Assembly (NCBI GenBank): GCA_023362775.1
Contig: JALMGJ010000002.1
Coordinates: forward strand, 57,430,914 to 57,494,913
Reading direction: 5' to 3'
DNA: 64,000 bases
Source: Charina bottae
Lineage: Eukaryota; Chordata; Lepidosauria; Squamata; Charinaidae
Shown: positions 10,971 through 22,219 of the stretch, piece by piece
Layout of the letters: the number at the start of each line of letters is the position of its first letter
Position numbering within the stretch: position 1 is the first letter of the stretch
Position numbers and translations under genes: made by a program
Notes under the pieces: model-generated
What the model saw: the letters and a program-made list of their open reading frames with translations, nothing else
Database searches by the model: none
Told to the model about the DNA's origin: nothing

Positions 10971-11006
10971 CTGAAGAAGCTCCTTGGATAAGGAGCGAAA
11001 CGTTTC
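10971..11006 (+). ncRNA. Hammerhead-like ribozyme motif of PLE-A
   Basis: CTGAAGA, then AGCTCCTT-GGAT-AAGGAGC (stem II, 7 pairs, loop around GGAT), then GAAA-CGTTTC. This fits the invariant hammerhead strands CUGANGA and GAAA. The sequence expected to form stem III is only the self-complementary ACGU, so cleavage would be expected from a two-molecule pairing rather than a single copy. Hammerheads are an established feature of Penelope-like elements; activity here is inferred. Confidence 0.65.
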
Positions 11007-11044
11007 CACTGAGAAAATAGAAGTCCAGTTGACATAATTCAAGC

Positions 11045-12145
11045 TACAGACAGGGAAAGTTGATTTGATAGCAAAGGGATATGCTTTACTAGCCTGGGGG
11101 ATCTATGCTTGATATCAAGCATTGTTATAAAAGGACAGTAACACAAACAAACTTAACACAGTCTAGTCCATGGCCCATGCTGCAGCAACAATTTTTAGAT
11201 TAAATACAAATTGTAATAATTTGGCTGCTATTTAACAACCAACACTGTTTTCATTAATTTAGAGATCGATTTGTTGTAATTATTATTGTACTGCAAGCTA
11301 CATAAATGTAACTAAGAGCCATCTTTAGTCATTGAATGACAGGATCTAATAGCTTAAAAATGGATGTCTGCCGCCAGTCTATAATGCAAATAACAGGAAA
11401 AGCAGGATAAATAGTCAATTTAGCTTTGGATGTTAAGAGGACAAACACCTGTTTTAAAGACAAGTTTGGGCTATTCGATTTGCATGCAAGTTATCCCCAT
11501 ATTGGCTACCAGCTGTTAGCATACTACAGTACTTATGTTAAATTGACTACTGAATTGCTTTACTAATAAAACTTAGTGGAGGTGTGCTTTCTGTGACAGA
11601 AGGGCTCTACATTTGAAATAATTGAAACCAATATAAGGGGATACTTCACACTGCTGTTCAAGAGGTAGGGCATTCTGTATAGTAGAATTAGGAGAACCAG
11701 AAGACTTTATAGTCCTTGTGCCCACCAAGCAGGATTCTCTGGACAGGAAACTCAAAAGAGTAACTCCTTCAGGTCTTAATAACTAGTGAGATATATAACA
11801 AGGCAGAGATTCCATTAGATTGCCAGATACCATGATGTACAGCTCTTTAATGGTTAAAAGTAACACAATTAACTAAGCTCAAAAAGTAATACTTTGAAAT
11901 AAAATTAAAGTGTACAGGTGAGTAAATGGAATAAATATTAAGCTCATTATACTATTTAATTATTTATATGCCATGGTTACTAAACAATTGTGTGTCTACC
12001 TCTGCTGTAGAAATGAGAAAGAAGTCATAATTATTGGAAGATCAGTACTAAAGCAATAGCAAATGACTGGCAATGCAAAACATTTAAAAGGGTGTCTAAA
12101 AGACTCTCAGTCCAGGAAGATATGAAAACGTGTTTCCATATTAAG
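11045..12145. other. No recognisable feature
   Basis: AT-rich DNA with short frames only; nothing assignable. Confidence 0.55.
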
Positions 12146-12159
12146 TTACTTTCCCTTTA

Positions 12160-12490
12160 AAGGTAAAGGTTCCCCCTGCACATTTGTGCAGTTGTGTCTG
12201 ACTCTAGGGGCCGGTGCTCATCTCCGTTTGTTAGCCGAAGAGCCAGCGTTGTCCGAAGACGCTTCCACAGTCATGTGGCCGCATGACGTGCGCGGAACGC
12301 TGTTACCTACCCACCAAAGTGGTACCTATTCATCCACTTGCATTTGCATGCTTTCGAAATTGCTAGGTTGGCAAGAGCTGGGGCTAGTGCAGGAACTCAC
12401 TCCGCACGCAGGGCTAGGGGTTCGAACCTCTGAACTTGCGATCTTCCAATCGACAAGCCTGGCGTCTTACCCGCTGAGCCACCACGCCCC
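12160..12490 (-). mobile_element. Sauria-type SINE, full length
   Basis: On the minus strand the element opens with GGGGCGTGGTGGCTCAGCGG (A box) and has GGTTCGAACC-type B box about 60 bases on, so a tRNA-derived pol III promoter. It ends with GAGTCAGACACAACTGCACA and a CCTTTACCTTT tail, which is BovB-related and suggests BovB mobilisation. The flanking 14-bp duplication TTACTTTCCCTTTA at 12146-12159 and 12491-12504 shows a clean target-primed insertion. Confidence 0.93.
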
Positions 12491-12504
12491 TTACTTTCCC
12501 TTTA

Positions 12505-13207
12505 CTTGTACTGAAATTAGCAGTACTTAACAGTGCTCAGTAGTTATGAGTGCTTTAATTCATCTGAATGGGGCTAAATTATGACTATTCTGAATCTGGC
12601 TTAGAGGAATTTGTTTTATTCCAGTGACACCATTGATCCATATAGTTTGGTATTATTAAACCCTGTCATTATCCAAGGTTTCAGGCAGGAGTCTTTTCCA
12701 GCCTGCCAGACATTGGTGGGATTTTTTTTTTACATGCAAAGAGGTGTACTATCTTTGAGCCACAAACATTCACCAGGCCTAGCTAGGATGGACAGATTTC
12801 TGAATTATGATCTATAATTTCTTCCAGTTAATAACAGAAATGCTTTGGAGTTTTTTTTTTTTTGGCACAGTCCTAGTTATAGGCAAAGCCTGGTAAGAAT
12901 GCTATCCTGGGGTCAGGATTTATTATTTAAATTGCAAGAGAAACTGCTAAAATTGTAGAGCACTATAGAACAGCAATGCTTATCTGCTATTAAAAACCCA
13001 AGAGGAGGTTTTTAATAGCAGAGGAGAGAATTGCAAAACTTTATAACATAACCAATGCTTTAAATGGCATTGAATTCAATGAGACTTATAGATGTACACA
13101 ATGGATGGCAGGATGGAATTCATATTTTTCCTCATTGTACAAGAGCTGTTTGAGTACTGATATACCACAAACCACAACTTCTAATAAAGCAAAAGCCATG
13201 TGTTAAA
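12505..13207. other. No recognisable feature
   Basis: Contains a short inverted repeat around 12990-13020 (TGCTATTAAAAACC ... GGTTTTTAATAGCA) that could fold, but no gene. Confidence 0.5.
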
Positions 13208-13388
13208 AAGTTGGCTGGGTGACCTTGGGCCAGTCACTCTCTCTCAGCCCAACTCAACACCCTGGGTTGTTGTTGTGGGGAAAATAGGAGGAGGAAGGAG
13301 CATTAGGTATGTTCCCTGCCTTGAGTTATTTATAAAAAACTAATAATAATAAAGCCAGGGTAAAAATATAAATAAATAAATAAATAAG
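13208..13388 (+). mobile_element. MIR-like SINE, 5'-truncated
   Basis: Starts at GGCTGGGTGACCTTGGGCCA (family core), continues through GTTGTTGTGGGGAAAATAGG and TTGAGTTATTTATAAAAAAC, and ends in AAATAAATAAATAAATAAGT. The tRNA-like head is absent. Confidence 0.85.
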
Positions 13389-13440
13389 TAGAAGACTAAA
13401 AGCATGTGTTTTAACAATCCCATTACAAGCTACTGTATTC

Positions 13441-13700
13441 ATTTTTATTATTTTATTTTATTTTATTATTTTTTATTTTATTTTATTTTACTTTTATTTT
13501 ATTATTTTATTTTATTTTATTTTATTATTTTATATTTTTTTATTTTATTATTTTATTATTTTATTTTATTTTATTTTATTTTATTTTATTTTATTTTATT
13601 TTATTATTTTATTTTATTTTATTTTATTTTATTTTATTTTATTTTATTTTATTATTATTTTATTATTTTATTATTTTATTTTATTTTATTTTTTTATTTT
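13441..13700 (+). repeat. (TTTTA)n microsatellite, ~260 bp
   Basis: Nearly pure TTTTA/TTTA pentamers and tetramers. The long Phe/Tyr/Leu-rich frame through it is an artefact of the repeat. Confidence 0.97.
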
Positions 13701-14590
13701 ACTAGTAGGCATGTAAGTGATTTAGGCCATGTCATCTATCATGTTAATCAAGATAATGTAGATGGCTTCTGTGCTTTGCCTGCAGGAATACACTTTTAAA
13801 AACGAGCAGATCTGGATAGAATCTAACCTAGGAAGACCTAATTTGACAAGAATGCTGTGCAAGTGACATATTCAATTTGCACTCCAAGCCATGTACATTT
13901 CAAATCTGATTTCAATTAGGAATGTCTAGAAAACTTTCAGTGATGGAAGCTTCTGTTTCATCCCACCTTATAAAAAATCAAAGCTTTTATCATCTGGTAC
14001 ACTTGTGAGGCACTGGAAGTAGAAAGTGGTTATTCACATTATACAAAGTTAGTGCCTTAAAGGCACTAACCACGGTATGAGCAAAGATGGCTATTCCCTC
14101 ATCTCCCAGAACTCTAAATGCACGAGGAGCAGCTGTCTGGAGCACTAGTGGGTTATCTCAAGTCCTCTCCTTGTCCAGAGAGGAATTATCTACTCTTCTT
14201 TTGGGTCCATCATTGTATTTTATTCTTGTTTTTAATTGTTATCTGTAATTGTCCAGAGTTGTTGGGAGTTGGGCAGCATATGCATTTAATAAATAATAGT
14301 AGGGGACTGGATCAAAGAACTGCACATTTATTTCCACAAACTCAAGCAAATCTTAAACCGTGATACCTAGATAACAGTTTGCAGTGTAATTTGAATGAGT
14401 TTGAAATGAAAACCACTTTTGAAAACACAAGTTTTCAAGTCCACAAATGTTTTCATTCAACTCGTCTTTGTTAGTTTCTATTTCTGCCCATTGTAAGTCA
14501 TCTAAAGTGTTGTTCTTGCTTTTGAAAATCACACTGACATTTGTATAGATCTGTACACATTTCAGCCAACATGTTATAAACAGCTTTGCC
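13701..14590. other. No recognisable feature
   Basis: No gene or family recognised. A short inverted repeat, TAGTGCCTTAAAGGCACTAA, lies near 14050-14070. Confidence 0.5.
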
Positions 14591-14594
14591 TAAT

Positions 14595-14899
14595 ATCATA
14601 TAATCATATGGTTGGAAGGTACCTTGGAGGTCTTCTAGTCCAACAGGACAAGGATCCTCAGACCTTCTCAGGCAGATGGCTGTCCAATATTTTCTTGAAA
14701 ACTTCCAGTGATGAAGCACCCATGACTTCAGAAGGCAGGCCGTTCCCTTGCTTATTAGCTCTCATAGTAAAAAAAAATCCTCCTAATTTCAAGCTTGGAT
14801 CTCTCACCTTATTAGTTTTTGTCTTATCCTCAGGTGCTCTGGAGAATAGATCCACACCCATTTCCTGGTGACATCCCTACATATATTGGAAGATGATGT

Positions 14900-14935
<36 letters not shown>

Positions 14936-15765
14936 ATTAAATTTCTATGACCTCCCATCTCCCCCTCAAGGAGGGACTCTGGGCAGTTCACAGCCACAAT
15001 AACATCATTAAAATACAATAAAAATATAGATTCAATAAATATAATAAAAACCAAGTGGCAGGTGGTTCATACAGTGAAGCTAAACATATTTAAAATATTT
15101 GAGGCGGCTCTAAGAAATCAGCCATCCCCAAGCTTGACCACTTTCCCTCTTGCCCCAGGTGAGATCACAGAGCCAAGTTTTTAATTTTTTCCTGAAGTCC
15201 AGGAGTGAAGGGGCCTGTCTTATCTCTGGGGGAAGGATGTTCCATAGGGCAGGTGCTGCTGCAGAGAAGGCTCGCCTCCGAGACCCCACTAGATGAAATT
15301 CTTTCATAGAGGGGGTCCGCAGTATGCCCTCTCTGCAAGATCAGGTAGGACGGGATGATGTAATGGGGTGAGGCGGTCCCTCAGATAACCTGGGCCCATG
15401 CCATGTAGGGCTTTAAAGGTGATAACCAACACCTTAAATTGGACCCGGAAGCAAACTGGCACCCAATGCAGCTCACGGAGCAGAGATGTTATATGTGTGT
15501 CTATCTTGGTGCACCTAAAACTGCCCACATGGCCGCATTCCGTACCAGCTGTAGCTTCTGGATATTCTTCAAGGGTAGCCCCATGTAGAGTGTGTTACAG
15601 TAATCTATATGGGAGACAACCAGATTGCTATCATGTCTCCCCTTAGCCTTCTCTTCTTTAGGCTAAACATATCAATTTGCTTCAGCCATTCTTTGTAGAA
15701 TTTAGTCTACAAGCCTTCTACTCTCTTTGCTGCTCTTCTCTGCAATATGCATTTTAATACATTAT
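14595..15765 (-). mobile_element. CR1 LINE 3' end, interrupted by an L2 insertion
   Basis: Reverse-complement CR1 signature: ATCATATGGTTGGAAGGTAC and TCTAGTCCAAC at the left (element 3' end), and TATCATGTCTCCCCTTAGCC and TTTAGGCTAAACATA at the right. The CR1 text stops at about 14893 and resumes at about 15629; the gap is filled by an L2 copy. CR1 is therefore the older insertion. Confidence 0.85.
14894..15628 (-). mobile_element. L2-type LINE, 5'-truncated, inserted in CR1
   Basis: On the minus strand, frames encode the RT C-terminal region. LLRELHWVPVCFRVQFKVLVI, FKALHGMGPGYLRDRL and AFSAAAPALWNILPPEIRQA give the pattern LHW-PV-R--FK---FKALHG---YL and P-LWN-LP typical of the L2/CR1 group. 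The 3' UTR follows and ends in a (GAT)n run on the plus strand (about 14893-14932) rather than the AATAAATA tail of other copies. The frame breaks near 15304. Confidence 0.85.
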
Positions 15766-16109
15766 TTTCACCAAAATACACATTTTCTGCATGCTGATTT
15801 ATAATGTTTGATATTGCAGTGGATTGGTGAACTGCACTGAAGAAATTTAGAGAAGTTTGAATTTCAAATGATAGCAGTTTTTGCTTATAGATTAATTCTA
15901 AAATGCAAAATTGGAGGTGCAGACATTAAATTGAAAATGTTATTTTGCATTTTTTTAAAAAAATAAAGTCATTTAATGTCATATTATTAATAAGGTTAAA
16001 TAGGTACAGATTGTATTAGCATTGGATTCTTCACCTGTAAAGGTGGTAGCTTTTCTTCCTGATATAAAGAAAATAATTTCTACTCTAAGAAATCCAAATG
16101 TATAACTTA

Positions 16110-17000
16110 GGCATTTGGAAATGATGGAAACAACCCTCCCTGTTCATGATCACCTCCCCATCATCATCTTCCATCATTGCTCATGGTATCATTCTAGACT
16201 AGGGTGTGTGTGGGGTGCCTCAGGGTTCAACACTATTTCTCCTTCTACATGGGACCACTGGGTGAGGTCATCCATTGATTTGGAGTCTGGTATCACAATA
16301 ATCTTTTGACCCTAGGCCAGCCAAGTGAGACTGTTGAAGCCAACCAAGTGAGGCTGTCCTGTTCCAGTTCCTGGGGGCTGTGTGAACCTGGATGGGGAGA
16401 AACCTACTTCATTTCAATCCTACCAAGACTGAGTGGCTGTGAATGTTGTAGCTACCTAGATCTGGGGTCTTCCCATCCTGTTGGATGGGACAGCACTTCC
16501 CCATTCCAGAGTGGAGTGTAATCTGATGGCCTTCGTAGATTGCAGCTGTGGATAAGAAGGCCTTTCCACAGATCCATCTGGTGTTTCAGTTGCACCCCTT
16601 CCTGGATTGAGAGATCCTTCACACAGTCACTCATGCCCTTGTCATCTCATGACTTGACTATCACAATGTACTCTACATGGGACTGCCTTTGAATACCACT
16701 TGGAAACTTCAATTGTTCTAAAATGGTGGCATGCCTCAGTATGCTCATGCGACACCCCTGCTTCACAAGCTGCTTCTGGGTGTGATTCAAGGTGCTGGTT
16801 ATAATGTATAAAGCCCTACATGGCATAGGGCCTGGTTATATGAAGGACTGCCTATATCCTATGGTTTCTGCCTGGCTGGGAAGAGCTGACAAAGTGAATG
16901 CACTCCAGGCCCCCTCAATTAAACAGTGCCATCTATCAGGGACCCAGGAAGCCAAAGCCTTATTTTTTAAATGTAACAGTCATATGTTCTTTGGATTCAT
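16110..17000 (+). mobile_element. Old L2-type LINE fragment
   Basis: Degenerate RT remnants on the plus strand: GGGGTGCCTCAGGGTTCAAC reads as the G-PQGS motif of the RT palm. Further on come an LQLHP-like stretch, TCATGACTTGACTATCACAA (HDLTITMYST, the decayed form of the SHIDYCNALY motif) and VIMYKALHGIGPGYMKDCL at 16795-16855. Many stops and frame changes. It shares the family of the better copy at 17490-18515. Confidence 0.75.
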
Positions 17001-17489
17001 AATACATTGTGATTTCTCATAAGTCAATGCAAAATTATAAGTTCATTTCTATTTTTTTCCCCACAATATAATTTTCCAGGTGTTTATTAATCCCTGAATC
17101 ATCTTAATATTTAAAAGAAATATGGAAATCTCATCAGCAAAGTGGCAGCTATATAATTATATTTGTATTCATAATGCAAATGTGGGTGATACTGGTTTCT
17201 GAAGCTGACCTTGTTCATCTTTTGTTCTTTTCTCTTTAGCGATTCATACCCTCATTTTGTTGTTTATACAAGTCTAAAGACTCAGTTATGGTTTGCTGAT
17301 GTTTGTCTTCTCTGGATTTAGATAGAATAATAACCACATTATTAATGATTATTATTGAAAAAAATCTATTTTGTGGACATCCATCTTTTTTAAAAAAAGA
17401 CTTGTCACATTATTGCTTAATCCTAACAAATCTTAACTTTCTGGTAAAATTTTCCCTTCCCCAAAATAGCATTTATGGATGCAGGCTTT
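17001..17489. other. No recognisable feature
   Basis: AT-rich DNA; no motif found. Confidence 0.5.
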
Positions 17490-18515
17490 TATACTTCTAG
17501 TATCTCAGTGTCTGGGGGCTACGGGGGTCTGGATGGGGAACAACTGGCTTCAGCTGAACCCTGGCAAGACCAAGTTCCTGTGGATTGATGGCCCCTCTAT
17601 GCCCAGGAAGTTGTCATCTTTGGTTCTGGATGGGGTGTCACTGCCCCATTCAGAGCCAGTGTGGAACCTGGGGGTCCTCCTGGACTCACGACTCCTGCTC
17701 GAAGAGCAGGTGGCAGTCGTGGTCAGGATGGCCTTCGCACAACTTTGAGTTGTGTGCCAGCTATGCCCATTCCTGGATAGAGAGGCCCTCCGAACAGTCA
17801 CTCATGCCCTTGTCATCTCCCACATAGACTACTGCAATGCTCTCTACATGGGGCTACCCTTGAAGAGTATCCGGAAGCTTCAACTGGTCCAGAATGCGGC
17901 TGCGCGGGCAGTTACTGGTGCCTTCAGATCGGCACATGAGACACCACTGCTGCACGAGCTGCATTGGGTACCAGTTTCCTTCTGGGTCCAATTCAAGGTC
18001 TTGGTTATCACCTTTAAAGCCCTACATGGCATGGGGCCAGGTTACCTGAGGGACCGTCTCATCCCCATAACATCAACCCGCCCCACCCGGTCGTGCAGAG
18101 AGGGCATGCTACAGACCCCATTGACAAAGCAATTTCATCTAGCAGGGTCCAGGAGGTGGGCCTTCTCTGCAGTGGCGCCCACCCTTTGGAATATTCTGCC
18201 CCCAGAGGTGAGGTGGGTTCCCTCACTCCCGGCCTTCCGGAAAAATCTGAAGACCTGGTTCTTCCGCCTTGCTTGGGATGGGAAAGGTAACAGCTCCTCC
18301 TGGGAGTGGCTAGCACCCCTAGTATCCTCCCTACTATATGATATCAATCACCACATGGATTTTATATTTATATTCACATTTATTTAACTGTATTATTATG
18401 ACTGATTTTATATTGTATGTTTTTAATTGTTGATTTTATTGATTTTATTGTAAACCACCCAGAGTCCCCTGTCGGGGGAGATGGGCGGTGATAGAAATTT
18501 GAACAATAAATAAAT
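17490..18515 (+). mobile_element. L2-type LINE 3' half
   Basis: A 5'-truncated L2 copy with the RT thumb and C-terminal region and a complete 3' UTR ending in CCCCTGTCGGGGGAGATGGG, GGTGATAGAAATTTGAA and an AATAAATAAATAAG tail at about 18505-18518. The same 3' end caps the copies at 38998-39368 and 42790-43780, defining one family in this window. Confidence 0.9.
17512..18330 (+). pseudogene. L2-type reverse transcriptase C-terminal fragment
   Basis: Encodes the part after the RT catalytic core. WLQLNPGKTKFLWI at about 17543-17585 is the LNP-KTE-L motif. LGVLLDSRLLLEEQV, then SHIDYCNALYMGLPLKSIRKL, LHWVPVSFWVQFKVLVITFK and ALHGMGPGYLRDRL follow, and the end is APTLWNILPPEVR plus FRKNLKTWFF. 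An in-frame TGA at about 17746 splits the fragment into two frames, and the catalytic YxDD region is not present. It is an inactive 3' remnant from truncated reverse transcription. In an intact element this protein would copy LINE RNA at a nicked chromosomal site. Confidence 0.88.
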
Positions 18516-18518
18516 AAG

Positions 18519-20312
18519 TACAAAATCATGCTTTTATTGGAAACTGTGGAAGCACTACTGCTTGTTTTCTTGAGAAATATCTCATTTGACTGTTTGCATT
18601 TTTCTAGAAGTGACATTTTAAGTGACTTTCTAGAAGGACAATGGTCAGTCCTATCTATAATTTGTAAGAATGTTTCATGGGGCATTTCATATAATGCTTT
18701 TTACCTAAAGTGTATGCAGGTGTTTATTCCCCAAGTAAACTAAAGTCATGATGGATAAGCTAACTGCAGTAATCAGTGATTTTACACAGCATATAAACTC
18801 CTACATTTTGCAAATTTAAAGGGACTCCAAAAGGGGAAAGATGCTGTTGGAAGTGTCCTTTCCATGAGGAGGAACCATTGTCTAGACTATAATATTAGGG
18901 TGAAAGATGGATGCTTTAGTGTGAAAATGTCATGTGGTGTGAATCATTCTTGTATCAATTTTAATTTATCCTAAGACAATCATTTTTGGTTTTGCACTAA
19001 TGGATGGCAATCATAAACTCTTACCCTGATATTGCTGAGTTGGGGATTAACTTTATGCCCATTGTCATAATGCCCAAATATTTTTGGGCCTCCCAAGATA
19101 CTGTTTCACATCCCAGGTTTTCTTTGAACTATACATGCTTGCACTCTCTGTACAGTTGGGCTTGATGAAATGTATGCATGGCTTCAAGCCCTCTTCATTT
19201 TACTAAGAACAACCATGAGGTTTTTGCATTCATCTACTGCATGGCATTTGTTTTCCCATGATTCCCCACCCTCTACATCAGCTTTGCAAGCATTTGATGA
19301 AACATAGACTCCACCTCAGTGAGTACATCAAAATTAATAAGATTGTCTTAACCTCATCTGCTGACTGATTTAAACCTTTGACCCTTTAGAAAATTGAAGG
19401 TGCAGTGAGGTGGTTCTAATAAAAACAAGTGTGAATGCAAAACCTGGAACTAAAGGAGAAAAGCAATTCTCCATTTAACAGCACAGGCTGAGACAGAGAA
19501 TTAACAGTAGAACACATTCAGATTTCCTTGTAACCACTGCAAATCTTCCATTATTTGGAAGTGGTGTATCATAACCAACAGATAAAAATAAAAATATAAG
19601 GCTTTTTTTCCAAATAGCTGGACAACATTTCGTCATAGTTTTAGAAAGGCATCAAGGAATTGCTATTGCTTTTTTTGAAAATTGATAAATGTGGCTCTGA
19701 GGTGTGGTGGGTGGCTCCTTCCAGTTGCAAGACACTGCAACCCTGCATTCCCCATATGATATTTTTCAAGACAGTAGATTCCCACAGCAATCACAGAAAA
19801 GACGTTTTTCTCTCCCCACCATGTCAAAATAATGCTAATGCATCATAAGGAATCTTTCTGCATCATCTGTTTTCTGTTTGTCAAATAATTAGTGGGTGCC
19901 CTTGACTCTAGTATGCGGGTAGTCTTTACTGCCATAGAATGCTATATATCCATGTGAAGTGCAATCAGTGGATCTTTTGTGTTTGCTAGCTAGCCAGTTC
20001 TGATAGCTAGAAGACAACACAGCAAATCAGACTTTTTTGTAATGCTAATAACCACTGATCTCTTTCCCTAGGAAAAAAAAGGAGAAGTCTGATGTCCTTT
20101 AGAGTTGTTCACTCTATAGCTACTGTTTTTATCACTAATACAGGACTATTATAGCAATGTTTCTCACATATTTCTCACATAGAGACAGGTCTCAATTAGA
20201 ATATGTAGCTATCTATATTCTAGCATTTAAGAACATTTATTGCTGTGTAATGGCTGAAAGATATTCACTGCCATTTTTTCTTGCTGCTTCAAGAATAATA
20301 AAAGCATTAGTG
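18519..20312. other. No recognisable feature
   Basis: About 1.8 kb of DNA with short motif-free frames. I see no repeat family, exon or RNA gene. Confidence 0.5.
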
Positions 20313-20408
20313 GTTAGTAACTGTTATATGTCTATGAAGGTTCTCAGTCATCCAGGTGGAATTGTCTGTAGCTTGAATCATGTCAACTGGATTTCTATTT
20401 TCTCAGTG

Positions 20409-20444
20409 GAAACGTTTCGCTCCTTATCCAAGGAGCTTCTTCAG
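20409..20444 (-). ncRNA. Hammerhead-like motif, left arm of palindrome
   Basis: On the minus strand: CTGAAGA, stem II AGCTCCTT/AAGGAGC with a GGAT loop, GAAA, CGTTTC. Identical to the right-arm copy. In one transcript the two arms would pair with each other, which should compete with hammerhead folding. Confidence 0.6.
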
Positions 20445-20445
20445 A

Positions 20446-20481
20446 CTGAAGAAGCTCCTTGGATAAGGAGCGAAACGTTTC
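20446..20481 (+). ncRNA. Hammerhead-like motif, right arm of palindrome
   Basis: Same core as at 10971-11006, with both invariant strands and an unmismatched stem II. It lies in the PLE terminal repeat, where Penelope hammerheads are known to occur. Confidence 0.65.
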
Positions 20482-20775
20482 CACTGAGAAAATAGAAATC
20501 CAGTTGACATGATTCAAGCTACAGTTAGTAACTGTTACTTTCTCCTCTTAACTTAGGAGGGCTAAGCATATTGAAAATTGAGCAGCAAAGGATGGTTGTA
20601 CTTTAAAGGAATATGAATCAGATGGTTTATCAGTTGCTGTTAACAGATTTTATTAATGACTTATGATATTTTATTGCTCTTTTTCTTGATTTTTTAGAAA
20701 TATTAAATGTTTTAAAACTGGATAATATAGCCAGAAAAGTTCAATTCCTAGGTAGAATATATGTCTGATGAATGA

Positions 20776-20845
20776 TGTGAATGTGCATATGTATGTATGT
20801 ATGTATGCATGTATGTATGTATACATGTGTATAATATATATAAAA
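20776..20845 (+). repeat. (TGTA)n microsatellite
   Basis: TATGTATGTATGTATGTATG with variants, grading into TA-rich sequence. Confidence 0.85.
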
Positions 20846-20880
20846 CATTTTACAAGCATGCATATATTGCAGAGCTTCAA

Positions 20881-22045
20881 ACATTAGTAGCAATTGTGGC
20901 AGATTCAGCCACGCAGATCAGGTGAAAGAGAGCACCCAATGAAGTGTGTGATGGTTAAGAATTTTTTCTAGGATGAAACAGTTTGTTTAAATTATTTTTG
21001 CTGCAAAATTGAAGACCGAGCTCTTCCTTTTATATATCACAGTCTGTCCCCTTGCCCCAGGAATTTTTGCTTGTTTAAACCATGATATAGCAGACATAAT
21101 CAGCATATAGGCAGGAATTCCAATATCAACAAAGGTTCAATATTCTGACAGCTGATTTAACACATGCGGGTACATCAGTCAGTATGTCCTTACTTGACGA
21201 CCTTCACACATTCTGGTCATGAATGGATCCTGCTAATTAAAATGTCAGTAAGGCTGTACCCCAACCAGGTAATCCATGTCACCCTGTAGTGCTTTCTACA
21301 GTATCTGCATTTAGGAATGGAAATCTGCAAGAGCTCCAGGGCACTGGGTTTGCTGGAACATACAACCTCTTCACATGTGAAGAGTTAAACGGTTGTTCTG
21401 TTACTGAAAGTTCTGACTCCATTGATACTCAACAGGCTGTAAGCTGATGAAAATTGCACTCTTTATCTCCAACCTAGAACATTATATCAAGGAAAAGACA
21501 TTGTCCAGTTTGAACAGCTATAGAAAGCATGGATCATCTTTTTGTCTGCCACAAAGAATGCTTTTCAGAAGTTGTACTTAATTTCTGAATTTGTTTTTCC
21601 CTTCCCTGTATTCTTTTAGTCTTTTTTTGTTTTATGTTGTGTCATTCATATTATAAATCAGACTTTCATTATTAATCTTGGAAAGACTGATTTGATTGAA
21701 GAGTGAGGAAACCCTTTTAAAAAGTTGCATGCCATCTAAGCTAGACTCAGTGGTATGACCCCAACTGTTAATTACCCAGATCAAGTTTATATAAACAATG
21801 TGTGAAGAGTACTTTAATAATCATATACATCATAAGCAAAACAGCTCACAGTGCTAATTTAGCTCTTTTAACTCACTGTTAGCAAAAGTGCTTTTTTTAA
21901 AAAAAATCACCCAAAATTGTTTGAAAAAAGAAAAATATAAACAATTTGACTAAAGTATAATTCTTGTAGAAATCTGGATTCTATGAATGAAATTTATAAA
22001 TAAATAACATTAAACTGTCTTGAATATGTCAATGTATTATGCTCT
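20881..22045. other. No recognisable feature
   Basis: No gene or repeat family supported. Confidence 0.5.
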
Positions 22046-22049
22046 AACA

Positions 22050-22215
22050 CAGGGGTCAGCAACTGCATAGGGGCCAGAGACTATGCTATTGCTGTCATTC
22101 CCTCTTCCTCCTTTTCCACCTCATGGCTCGCTCTCACCCAATGCTGGGTGGGGCACTTCTTGCCCAACCCATGCCAAGATGGCTGGTGAACCTGTCACCA
22201 AAATGGCACCTGAGG
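22050..22215 (+). mobile_element. Possible hAT-type fragment (one end)
   Basis: CACAGGGGTCAGCAACTGCA resembles the CAGGGGTC-GCAA terminus seen in many vertebrate hAT elements, and GGGGCCAGAGACTATG follows. No matching right end is found before the L2 fragment at about 22220, so the call rests on the terminus only. Confidence 0.3.
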
Positions 22216-22219
22216 AGGC

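Larger units (their letters stand above)
9006..11044 (+). mobile_element. PLE-A 3' fragment split by the duplicated segment
   Basis: 9006-9205 and 10933-11044 match the 3' end of the PLE-A element at 29179-33656 read on its minus strand. The first part covers the C-terminal codons and early 3' UTR. The second covers the UTR from GAAACATATTTAGG through the hammerhead-like motif to CAAGCTACAG. The break is filled by 9206-10932. The 30 bases at 9176-9205 are repeated exactly at 10933-10962, so the insertion was accompanied by a 30-bp target duplication. Confidence 0.88.
20327..20523. mobile_element. Short PLE-A insertion forming a perfect palindrome
   Basis: An insertion of 197 bp flanked by the 14-bp duplication GTTAGTAACTGTTA (20313-20326 and 20524-20537). 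After TGTCTATGAAGGTTCTCAGT (the PLE-A 5' extension, also found inverted at 33622-33656) it consists of two PLE-A 3' ends head to head. Arms 20366-20444 and 20446-20524 are exact reverse complements, 79 bases each, around a single A. No coding region remains. The terminal extension and terminal repeats match what is known for Penelope elements. Confidence 0.9.

Noticed and set aside
12160..12490. tRNA-like A and B boxes as candidate tRNA genes (also in the other Sauria and MIR-like copies)
   Set aside because: They are SINE heads: no full cloverleaf with acceptor stem is seen, and each is followed by a SINE body with TSDs.
13404..13799. 131-codon Phe/Tyr/Leu-rich frame
   Set aside because: It is a translation of the (TTTTA)n microsatellite; no membrane protein should be inferred.
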